Shown here piece by piece: positions 57,317 through 64,000 of a stretch of DNA of 64,000 bases. This DNA comes from Parasutterella muris (lineage in GTDB: Bacteria; Pseudomonadota; Gammaproteobacteria; Burkholderiales; Burkholderiaceae_F). The stretch lies in the NCBI RefSeq assembly GCF_009767915.1, contig NZ_WSRP01000015.1:1-64000 (forward strand), in the 5' to 3' direction. The position numbers and the translations under genes were made by a program. Under the pieces are notes generated by a model. It did not search any database. It worked only from the letters and a program-made list of their open reading frames with translations, and was not told the DNA's origin. The stretch's first letter is position 1. The number at the start of each line of letters is the position of its first letter.

Positions 57317-57793
57317 GTGATCTCTATTACTGTCGGAATTGGGGTGTTCCTTTTGGCCTATAGCTATCTCGGACATCTGGAAGTATTCAAAGAGGTTTGG
57401 ATTTCATATGTAGTGCTAGCCTTTTGCATCCTGCTCTCGATATCGGTATTTGTTCTTGTAAAAGGAGTTCTACGATTCATTGCGCAAGCGTTCCGGCTTG
57501 CTTTAAACGTGCGTGAAACGAATCGGCAGAGATCGTATGAGGAAAGCTATCGAAACAGACAATGGGAGGATGCGGTGATTTCCAGAGTTCGAGCATTGCC
57601 TACACCGACTCAGCTCAGATTTAAATCAGCGGGTAGCGAAAGTTTTGAAGTTATTGGTCACGATCTAACAATCAATGAACTCAGCGAACTAGGAGCGGTC
57701 AAGGTCATAAATCGAACCGCTCGCGGTCTCTGGATTATTTTGACGGAGAAAGGGATAGCCGCAGTCAGAAAGAAGAGCGATTTGATCTATTGA
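57317..57793 (+). CDS. hypothetical phage membrane protein
   Basis: 158 residues from GTG 57317 (no strong ribosome-binding site). Two N-terminal helices (VGIGVFLLAYSYLG and ISYVVLAFCILLSISVFVL) and a cytoplasmic part. The latter ends in a winged-helix-like INELSELGAVKVINRTARGLWIILTEKGIAAVR. No family recognised. Confidence 0.55.
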   Translation: MISITVGIGVFLLAYSYLGHLEVFKEVWISYVVLAFCILLSISVFVLVKGVLRFIAQAFRLALNVRETNRQRSYEESYRNRQWEDAVISRVRALPTPTQLRFKSAGSESFEVIGHDLTINELSELGAVKVINRTARGLWIILTEKGIAAVRKKSDLIY

Positions 57794-57796
57794 GGT

Positions 57797-57844
57797 AGGG
57801 GCGGGTCAAAAGTAAAACGCGGACCCGTCCGAGACCGCGCCCCC
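57797..57844 (+). other. candidate cos (packaging) site
   Basis: ggggcgggtc (57798-57807), 14 bp, ggacccgtcc, then gagaccgcgcccc. It is a GC-rich nested quasi-palindrome in AT-richer sequence, directly before the terminase genes and after the HNH gene. That is the usual place and look of cos sites in HK97/P27-type phages. A second GC palindrome CGCGCGCA/TGCGCGCG lies at 57933-57950. Confidence 0.6.
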
Positions 57845-57974
57845 AGCTAAATTTTTGTGCGTGCAAAATGGGAATTTTAAAAAGAAATTGACAGAAAGCG
57901 CCGTCCGCTTTGGGTTTATCAAAAAAGCCTCGCGCGCGCATGTGCGCGCGGGTGAGAGACGGAAATAAAAAATT

Positions 57975-58009
57975 AAACCCCGTTCAGTAGTGAGCTGAGC
58001 GGGGTTTTT
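57975..58009 (+). terminator. terminator, copy 1 of an identical pair
   Basis: AAACCCCGTTCAG-tagtgag-CTGAGCGGGGT followed by TTTTA. The same 34-bp unit recurs at 58215. Confidence 0.85.
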
Positions 58010-58034
58010 AGTCGGAATTAGAAGAGGTAATTCC

Positions 58035-58205
58035 ATGGATAAAATTATACGTGATATAGGAGACTTAATCACTATGAGTTTGAGTCTGCCACTGTTTTTA
58101 GCTATCCCGATTTGGATGGTTTTTTATAGTTTTTGTATCTCGTTTTCTTTGATCTTGATTTTCAAGGCGATCAAGGTGATAAGAGAGGTATTTAAGAATT
58201 GGTAA
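58035..58205 (+). CDS. 56-aa membrane protein between twin terminators
   Basis: ATG 58035 behind AGAGGT gives MDKIIRDIGDLITMSLSLPL, then two helices (LPLFLAIPIWMVFYSFCISF and SLILIFKAIKVI) and a basic end, closing at TAA 58203-58205. It lies exactly between two identical terminators. Unknown; holin-like size, but without lysis neighbours. Confidence 0.55.
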   Translation: MDKIIRDIGDLITMSLSLPLFLAIPIWMVFYSFCISFSLILIFKAIKVIREVFKNW

Positions 58206-58214
58206 AAGATAAGT

Positions 58215-58249
58215 AAACCCCGTTCAGTAGTGAGCTGAGCGGGGTTTTT
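58215..58249 (+). terminator. terminator, copy 2 of an identical pair
   Basis: Same sequence as 57975-58009 through the T-tract (TTTTTG). Two such units flank the 56-aa gene. Confidence 0.85.
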
Positions 58250-58305
58250 GTTGGTTGACTAGGAAGATGTCAACCTTAGTAAAGCTATCTTTGAGGATTA
58301 TAACA

Positions 58306-58455
58306 ATGAACATGGAAGAAGAGATTATGTTCTTGAAAGAAAGACAGGCTTTCTGGAAAGGTGTAGTCGCTGGGGTTATTGCTTCGGCTGCGTTCTTTTC
58401 GGGACTGGTGGCGCTAATTTATTACATGGTGCAAATTGTCCAGGCAATTAAATAG
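58306..58455 (+). CDS. 49-aa single-helix membrane protein
   Basis: ATG 58306 behind GAGGA gives MNMEEEIMFLKERQAFWKGV followed by a helix (VAGVIASAAFFSGLVALIYYMV). An acidic start and a hydrophobic C-terminus. Directly upstream of the small terminase gene. Confidence 0.55.
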   Translation: MNMEEEIMFLKERQAFWKGVVAGVIASAAFFSGLVALIYYMVQIVQAIK

Positions 58456-58507
58456 GTAATTCTAGCGAGCTGATCGAGTTTTACCTGAAGATTCAACAGA
58501 GGCAGCT

Positions 58508-58960
58508 ATGGCCGGAAGACCACGAAAAAGCGACGAAGTCAAAAAAGCGCAAGGTACTCTCCAGCGCTGCAGGATTAACCGGAAACAGTTCGATGTTGAA
58601 GGAGAACTGCCGGCAGCTCCCCCGCCATCGCTTACTGAAGAAGCCAGATCGGCATGGTCAATGGCAGTGCGATGCGCTCCGAAGGGACTGCTTACTGTTC
58701 TTGACCACGGAGTTCTGGAAAGATGGTGCCGCAGCTATGCGCTCTATCGGAAGTATGCGAAGAAGGTAGAAGCGGGCGACGTTGAGCAGTGTCATCCGGA
58801 ATCAGGGATGCGTTCTCTTACGCCTACGGTAACGATGATGATTCAGGCTCATAAGATGATGCTGCAGTGCGAAAAGGAGCTCGGTTTTTCTCCGTCCGCA
58901 AGAAATAAAGTCAAGGTTGAAGTGAAAGATGATGAAGAAGCAAATGCCTTCCTTGAGTAG
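58508..58960 (+). CDS. terminase small subunit (P27 family)
   Basis: 150 residues. Starts AGRPRKSDEVKKAQGTLQRCRINRKQ and continues LTEEARSAWSMAV, LTVLDHGVLERWCRSYALY: the P27/phage_term_small layout. It recognises the packaging site and loads the large subunit. Overlaps the large-subunit gene by 32 bp. Confidence 0.9.
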   Translation: MAGRPRKSDEVKKAQGTLQRCRINRKQFDVEGELPAAPPPSLTEEARSAWSMAVRCAPKGLLTVLDHGVLERWCRSYALYRKYAKKVEAGDVEQCHPESGMRSLTPTVTMMIQAHKMMLQCEKELGFSPSARNKVKVEVKDDEEANAFLE

Positions 58961-60650
58961 GCCGAATTATTTTGAGATTGCAAAGAAGTACGCAAACGAC
59001 GTGGTTCAGGGCCGATTACCGGCTTGCGATCTCGTTAAAAAGGCGTGCCAAAGACAGCTAAACGACTTAATCAGGTACGGAGACGGTCATAAATTTATCT
59101 TTGATAGTGCGTCCGGAGATCGTATCTGTTGGTTTATTGAACACCTGACGCACGTTAAAGGGGAACTTGCGGGAAAGGAAATCAGGCTCGAGCCGTGGCA
59201 GGTTTTTATTCTTCATACAGTCTTTTCGTGGAAAACCCCTGCCGGTACAAGACGATTTAGGCGCGTCTATATTGAAGTTCCGAGGGGCAACGGAAAATCA
59301 AGCCTTTCAAGCGGAGTCGCTCTGTTTTGTCTTTGCGCAGATCGGGAGCCTGGCGCAGAGGTATATTCGTTTGCGACGACTCGGGACCAAGCCAAGATCG
59401 TGTTTGGGGACGCAAAGGAGATGGCAAAGCAGAACTCGAAACTGCGCAACGCCTTTAATCTTCAGACGCTGGCTAATGCGCTCTATGTTCCGAAGACAAA
59501 CAGCTACTTCCAGGCAAAGTCCGCTGAAGGCTCAACACTGGACGGCTTGAATACGCATCTGGCTGTCATTGACGAACTGCATGCGCATAAAACCCGGGCG
59601 GTCTACGACGTTGTAGAGACATCGCTGGGCAAGCGGCGTAACTCACTGATGTGGGTGATCACGACCGCTGGCTTTGATACGGCAGGAGTCTGCTATGAGG
59701 TCCGGTCATTTGTGCGGCAGGTCCTGAATAAAGAGGTCGAGGATGAAAGCCAGTTTGGAATTATCTACGGCCTGGATGAAGGCGATGACTGGACAAGCGA
59801 GGCTGCGCTGCAAAAAGCGAATCCGAATTGGGGCGTCAGTGTTCGGCCTGAGATTATTAAGTCTTTGCAGTCTAAAGCGATAGCCAGACCGAGCGCAGCA
59901 AATAACTTCAAGACCAAACACTTAAATGTTTGGTGTTCTGCCGCTTCCAGCTGGATGGATATGATCGCTTGGAATTCTTGCGAGGCAGGGATAACGCTCG
60001 ATGATTTTGAAGGGTGCGAGTGTTATATGGGCTTGGACTTAGGCGCTAAGAATGACTTGACGGCAAAGGTGCTTGTATTTCCTCGCGAGAATGAAGCAGG
60101 GCGCCGAATTTATTATGTGTTTGGCCAGTATTACGCACCCCGGGCGGCGCTGTTAAAGTCCGGTAACTCTCAGTATGACGGTTGGGAGACGCTCGGTTAT
60201 CTGCGGGTGAGCGACGGCGCTGTAACCGACTTTGATCAGATCGAAGAGGAGATACTGGAGGACTGCCGGCGGTTTCAGGTTACGGCTGTCGCATATGACC
60301 CGTGGCAGGCGACTCAGCTAGCCGGGCGCCTCTCAGATAAAGACATTCCTATGGTCGAGTATCGCAATACAGTACAAAACATGAGCGATCCGATGAAGTG
60401 GCTTGAGGCTTTGGTTCAGGATAGACGTATTGCTCATGACGGCGATCCAGCGCTCGCTTGGATGATGGGGAATGTTGTCGCTAAACGAGACTTCAAAGAT
60501 AACATTTTCCCTAGAAAAGAGGTCTACGAGAACAAAATTGACGGCGCTGTAGCGTTGATTATGGCGTTAGGGATGTGCGTAAACGAGGAAACAGCAGGGG
60601 CTTTTGAGGAATATGAAAGCGACTCTGAAGTCCCGTTCTTCAGTTGGTAA
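58929..60650 (+). CDS. terminase large subunit
   Basis: 573 residues (ATPase plus nuclease). Walker A-like PRGNGKSSLS (about residues 119-128), Walker B LAVIDELHAH, coupling motif ITTAGFDT. The nuclease domain has YMGLDLGAKNDLTA, VAYDPWQATQL and later acidic residues for RNase H-like cleavage. Belongs to the TerL group of HK97/P27 phages. The start overlaps TerS; its stop lies within the portal start region. Confidence 0.94.
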   Translation: MMKKQMPSLSRPNYFEIAKKYANDVVQGRLPACDLVKKACQRQLNDLIRYGDGHKFIFDSASGDRICWFIEHLTHVKGELAGKEIRLEPWQVFILHTVFSWKTPAGTRRFRRVYIEVPRGNGKSSLSSGVALFCLCADREPGAEVYSFATTRDQAKIVFGDAKEMAKQNSKLRNAFNLQTLANALYVPKTNSYFQAKSAEGSTLDGLNTHLAVIDELHAHKTRAVYDVVETSLGKRRNSLMWVITTAGFDTAGVCYEVRSFVRQVLNKEVEDESQFGIIYGLDEGDDWTSEAALQKANPNWGVSVRPEIIKSLQSKAIARPSAANNFKTKHLNVWCSAASSWMDMIAWNSCEAGITLDDFEGCECYMGLDLGAKNDLTAKVLVFPRENEAGRRIYYVFGQYYAPRAALLKSGNSQYDGWETLGYLRVSDGAVTDFDQIEEEILEDCRRFQVTAVAYDPWQATQLAGRLSDKDIPMVEYRNTVQNMSDPMKWLEALVQDRRIAHDGDPALAWMMGNVVAKRDFKDNIFPRKEVYENKIDGAVALIMALGMCVNEETAGAFEEYESDSEVPFFSW

Positions 60651-61894
60651 AGATCATGATAGTAAAGAGGCTTATAAATTGGGTGTCCGGATGGGGAGGA
60701 CCTCTCGGGTTCTCATCCGGTGAGCAGATAGCGGTTCCGGTGGAGCCGCTTTTTTCTGACCTAAAAGAGATTGAAGAGTCAAAGGCGCTGCAGATATCGA
60801 CTATTTTTGCCTGTACTGAGCTGCTGGCTAATACGATGTCCACCTTTCCGATATTTATATACAAAGGAAGCAAAGACAAAGGGAGAGCTCCGGATAGAAA
60901 CAGCAACATCTTCACTCTGCTTCATGACAAGCCGAATGATTGGATGACGCCTTCGGAGTTTGTATCGGCAATGGTGATCAATAGGATGCTGCGAGGCAAC
61001 GCCTACGCGTTGATCCAGAGAGGCGCCGACGATGAACCGGTTGCACTGATTCCGCTGCCGGCCGAGCAGGTAGAAATGACAGTTATAGGGAATCGGGAGA
61101 CGTATATCTACTACTTAGACGGTCAGGTAAATGTCTATTCCGGCGACAATATTATTCACTGGAAAGGGGTCGGCAACGGGTATAAAGGGCTGTCAAAGAT
61201 CAGATTCATGAGTGCGACAGCGAACGAGGCAGTGAATGCGCAGAGTAATGCGACTAAGTTTTTCGGGGAACGATCTAAACCCACCGGCGTATTGTGTACC
61301 GATCAGAAACTGGGAGATTCGCAGTTTAAAGAGGTCTTGAAACGATTCTCAGGGATGGCAAAAGGAGATGGGTCGGGCCTATTCCTGGTTGACCGCGGAT
61401 TTAATTACTCTTCTATGTCGCTTTCTCCGCAGGATGCTCAGCTTCTGGAGACAAGAAAATACAACGTTGAAGAGATTTGTCGGTGGTTTGGTGTGCCGCC
61501 GGTTCTTATTGGAGCTTCCGGTGTGACCACATGGGGATCCGGAATTGCCGAGATCGTTTCCGGTTTCCATAAATTTACGCTGGCGCCGTTGTGTACTCAG
61601 TTTCAGCAGGCGTTAACTCGCAAACTGATTCCTGTATGGGACCGAGATAAATACACAATTGAAATGAAGTTGGATGCGCTGCTGAGATCAAATCCGCAGG
61701 AGCGGGCGGCGTACTACTCCCAGATGGCGCAAAACGGGATGATGACAAGAAACGAGGTTAGAGGGCTCGAAAATCTGCCGCCGGCGGAGGGTGGCGATGA
61801 GTTGACCGCTCAATCGAACTTAGTACCGCTAAAGAATCTTGGTCAGGTAAAAACTACTTCTAATCCGCCGGATGGATCACTAGTGAGGCAATAA
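60644..61894 (+). CDS. HK97-family portal protein
   Basis: 416 residues. Typical blocks: LQISTIFACTELLANTMSTFPIFIY, NDWMTPSEFVSAMVINRMLRGNAYALI, GDNIIHWKGVG, RKYNVEEICRWFGVPPVLIGA, and GMMTRNEVRGLENLPPAEGGDEL at the end. Twelve copies form the DNA entry channel. Starts 7 bp inside the end of terL and is followed directly by the protease. Confidence 0.93.
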   Translation: MVKIMIVKRLINWVSGWGGPLGFSSGEQIAVPVEPLFSDLKEIEESKALQISTIFACTELLANTMSTFPIFIYKGSKDKGRAPDRNSNIFTLLHDKPNDWMTPSEFVSAMVINRMLRGNAYALIQRGADDEPVALIPLPAEQVEMTVIGNRETYIYYLDGQVNVYSGDNIIHWKGVGNGYKGLSKIRFMSATANEAVNAQSNATKFFGERSKPTGVLCTDQKLGDSQFKEVLKRFSGMAKGDGSGLFLVDRGFNYSSMSLSPQDAQLLETRKYNVEEICRWFGVPPVLIGASGVTTWGSGIAEIVSGFHKFTLAPLCTQFQQALTRKLIPVWDRDKYTIEMKLDALLRSNPQERAAYYSQMAQNGMMTRNEVRGLENLPPAEGGDELTAQSNLVPLKNLGQVKTTSNPPDGSLVRQ

Positions 61895-62566
61895 ATGACA
61901 AAACTGCAATATAAAACCATTGAACTAAAAGATGTTGAATTGAAGTCCGAAGAGGATGGAGCAACTTTTTCCGGATACGCATCAGTCTTTAACGGCAATG
62001 ATTTAGTGGGTGACACGATCCTTCCGGGGGCGTACAAGGATGCGATTGAAAACTTCACTCCGAAAATGTTTTTTAACCATGATTCTTACAGTCTTCCAAT
62101 CGGTAAGTGGATCAAAGTCGAAGAGGATGAGAAAGGACTGAAGGTTATCGGAGAGCTGACTCCCGGGAATCCTCAGTCAGAAGCAGTCAAAGCGGCTTTA
62201 AAGCACGGTACTGTTGACGGTCTTTCCATTGGTTATAAACTGGTAGCATCAGGCTACAAGCGTAAAAAAGACGGCGGCAGAACGATTGAAAAAATCGAGG
62301 CTCTTCCCGAGATTTCGATCGTTACTTTTCCATGCGATCAATCGGCAAGGATTGATTCAAAGAGCGAAGACATTGACGAACTAAAGACAGTAAGAGATTT
62401 TGAAAACTACCTGCGGGATGCAGGCGGTTTCTCCAAAGCTGAGGCCACAGCGCTGTGTGCCAAAGCACGGGCCGTATTTTCGGATCAGGGGGAGCCTGAT
62501 GGCGAAGAAAAGGCGCAAAAAGAAGTCTGCGAGCGCATCAAGGCGCTGGCGGAGCGTTTTAACTAA
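61895..62566 (+). CDS. HK97-family prohead protease
   Basis: 223 residues of the U35/S78 type. DGATFSGYASVFNGNDLVGDTILPGAY, MFFNHDSYSLPIGKW (catalytic His in FNHD) and GTVDGLSIGYKLV (catalytic Ser in GLSIGY) are in place. It matures the capsid by removing the delta domain of the major capsid protein. No gap to the portal gene. Confidence 0.92.
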   Translation: MTKLQYKTIELKDVELKSEEDGATFSGYASVFNGNDLVGDTILPGAYKDAIENFTPKMFFNHDSYSLPIGKWIKVEEDEKGLKVIGELTPGNPQSEAVKAALKHGTVDGLSIGYKLVASGYKRKKDGGRTIEKIEALPEISIVTFPCDQSARIDSKSEDIDELKTVRDFENYLRDAGGFSKAEATALCAKARAVFSDQGEPDGEEKAQKEVCERIKALAERFN

Positions 62567-62584
62567 ACCAAAAGGAAACTCTAA

Positions 62585-63751
62585 ATGAATGAAGAAATGA
62601 AAACGGTAATGGCTGCACTTGAGACCATTGAAAAGAAGATGAGTACTCAAGTATCAGCTGAACGATTCGACGAACTGGCAGAACAGCAGGCAAAACTGGC
62701 AAAACAGCTTCTTGATCTGCAGCAGAAGGGGCTGAATCTTAATATTCCTCAGAAGAAAGCTGTGAAAAGCATTGGCGAGCAGGTGGTAGATAACAGCGCG
62801 TTCAAGTCCTATCTCGCAGGAAGCGCAACGAAATGCCGCTTTGAGATCACCGAGGCGAAAGCAGACGATCAGGGCGCAACTGTTGAGCTTGAAAATCCCA
62901 TGCTCACTCCCGGGGATGGCGTTTTACCGACGTACAGACGACCGGGGATTTTGCCGAAAAGTGTACGTCCGCTGTCCATCGAGGCGCTATTCCCGAGTTC
63001 TCCTATCTCCGGCAATTCGTTTGAATATGTTCAGGAGAAGGGCTTCTACAATGGAGCAAATATAGTCAAGGAAGGCAGCCAGAAGCCGTTTTCTTCGATT
63101 AAATTTGAAGTTAAGACCGGGAAAGTGCACACCGTCGCTCATCTGGCCAAGGTGTCCAAACAGATGCTTGAGGACGCTCCCGCCCTGATTTCCTATCTGA
63201 ATAATCGCATGACTTACGGCGTTGATCTGGTTGTGGAGGATATGCTGATTAGCGGCGAAGGCGGCGAAAATGAGCTTTCAGGCATCTTTACAGAAGGCAA
63301 TTACACGCCGGTTAACGCAACAGCCGGAGATTTAGGCAGCGCTCCTAATCTCTACGATTTAATCCTGTTTGCAAAGTCCAAGATTCAGCAGGCTTATTTC
63401 CGCCCGAACATGATTCTTTTGAATCCGGCAGACTGGGTGAAGATGCTCTTTGTCAAAAATAGTTCCGGAGATTATTACCTCAGCGGTCCCGTCAATGTAG
63501 CTGCTAAGACGCTGTGGGGGCTTCCTGTACTTGACTCTCAGGCAATCCCTGAAGGCAAGTTCATGGTAGTAGACACGACTCAGGCGGCTACTGTTTGGCA
63601 TCGTTCGGGTCTGACGCTGGAGATGTTCGAGCAGGATGCGGATAACGTTCAGAAGAACTTAGTCACCATCCGCGCTGAACGCCGCCTTGGTTTCAGCATC
63701 GAGCGTCCGGAGGCGTTGGTTGGAGGAACTTTAGCTATTCCGACAGCATAA
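62585..63751 (+). CDS. HK97-family major capsid protein
   Basis: 388 residues. The first ~100 are a coiled-coil delta/scaffold domain (METIEKKMSTQVSAERFDEL-like heptads, KLAKQLLDLQQKG) expected to be cut by the protease. The HK97 fold follows: NSFEYVQEKGFYNGANIVKEGSQKP, HLAKVSKQMLEDAPALISYLNNRMTYGVD, MILNPADWVKMLF-like and LGFSIERPEALVGGTL at the end. AAAGGAAAC precedes ATG 62585. Confidence 0.94.
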   Translation: MNEEMKTVMAALETIEKKMSTQVSAERFDELAEQQAKLAKQLLDLQQKGLNLNIPQKKAVKSIGEQVVDNSAFKSYLAGSATKCRFEITEAKADDQGATVELENPMLTPGDGVLPTYRRPGILPKSVRPLSIEALFPSSPISGNSFEYVQEKGFYNGANIVKEGSQKPFSSIKFEVKTGKVHTVAHLAKVSKQMLEDAPALISYLNNRMTYGVDLVVEDMLISGEGGENELSGIFTEGNYTPVNATAGDLGSAPNLYDLILFAKSKIQQAYFRPNMILLNPADWVKMLFVKNSSGDYYLSGPVNVAAKTLWGLPVLDSQAIPEGKFMVVDTTQAATVWHRSGLTLEMFEQDADNVQKNLVTIRAERRLGFSIERPEALVGGTLAIPTA

Positions 63752-63774
63752 TCAGGGCATTTTCTCTGCGATAT

Positions 63775-63798
63775 AGGGCCTTCGGGCCCTTATTTTTT
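63775..63798 (+). terminator. intrinsic terminator after the capsid gene
   Basis: AGGGCC-TTCG-GGCCCT followed by TATTTTTT. It probably tunes expression of the downstream head-tail genes. Confidence 0.85.
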
Positions 63799-63808
63799 GG
63801 AGTTTGAT

Positions 63809-64000
63809 ATGCAGATTGAATTTACAAAAAGCGCCGTAACGCTATTTGGAGCGGTAGAAAAAGGCGATATTCTCAATATTTCGGATAAAAGCGCGCTCGC
63901 TTTTATCCAGGCGGGGATCGCAAAGATTCCGAGCAAAAAGAGAGAGGGTAAAGCCAAAAAAACACCGGCAGAAGAGAAAAATCTGAAACCGCAGGATTCT
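63809..64000 (+). CDS. phage head-region protein, partial at window end
   Basis: ATG 63809 with GGAG upstream; open to the window end (64 codons). MQIEFTKSAVTLFGAVEKGDILNISDKSALAFIQAGIA is followed by a Lys/Glu-rich stretch. Short proteins of this type follow the capsid gene in HK97-type phages (before the head-tail connector). Incomplete. Confidence 0.7.
   Translation, partial: MQIEFTKSAVTLFGAVEKGDILNISDKSALAFIQAGIAKIPSKKREGKAKKTPAEEKNLKPQDS

Overview
The window looks like chromosome from a Gram-negative, gut-type anaerobe with moderate GC. A TonB/ExbBD system, a TonB-dependent receptor and oxygen-independent (radical-SAM) haem degradation all point that way. A Burkholderiales/Sutterellaceae-like host is my best guess, from gene content only. 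The right-hand third is the left part of an HK97-type prophage that runs off the window.

Layout, host part (1-40.5 kb). 1-1.0 kb: a duplicated cassette (structured leader, 48-codon hydrophobic ORF, terminator); one copy is decayed. 1.1-8.2 kb: a coiled-coil protein, a secreted M20 peptidase followed by a separately encoded M20 lid-like domain, queC, a broken EamA transporter and an FGGY sugar kinase. 8.2-11.2 kb: a YolD / Y-family polymerase pair with a Firmicutes flavour, a LysE exporter and a small DUF6582-like protein. 11.2-15.9 kb: a NUDIX / PLD-helicase-DUF3427 operon next to a frameshifted HNH endonuclease, which I read as a defence patch. 16.2-18.3 kb: a flavin oxidoreductase, a C45-type acyltransferase and a Fur-boxed CxxC metal-binding protein. 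18.4-21.5 kb: an AT-rich island with an orphan holin-like gene, a Panacea-type antitoxin/toxin pair and two unknown genes. 22.2-24.4 kb: L-cysteine desulfidase and an N-formylglutamate amidohydrolase-like protein.

24.9-38.2 kb is the most coherent system: a haem acquisition and anaerobic breakdown locus. Two divergent radical-SAM HutW/ChuW paralogues flank an 800-bp region holding a near-consensus Fur box. One is followed by an ABC-2 exporter. The other heads a long operon of TonB-dependent receptor, complete ECF transporter (S, T and fused A1-A2), HutX, flavodoxin, ExbB, ExbD and TonB. The usual HutBCD inner-membrane importer is absent and the ECF module sits in its place, so I infer that haem or a tetrapyrrole enters the cytoplasm through an ECF transporter. 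nikR follows, then a CaCA cation antiporter with a yybP-ykoY-like (manganese) riboswitch in its leader.

Prophage part (40.6-64 kb). A relic integrase 3' end and an intact tyrosine integrase are each followed by the same 38-bp repeat. Next come a leftward early block (excisionase-like protein, small proteins, DNA methyltransferase, SF2 helicase, CI-like repressor) and a rightward block from cro (methyltransferase, membrane protein, SPFH protein, small genes, replication protein, RusA, HicAB). These lead into the packaging/head module: HNH, putative cos region, P27-family TerS, TerL, portal, prohead protease and major capsid. An oriented GGCGCCGG octamer is scattered through the early and replication region but absent from the packaging/head module.
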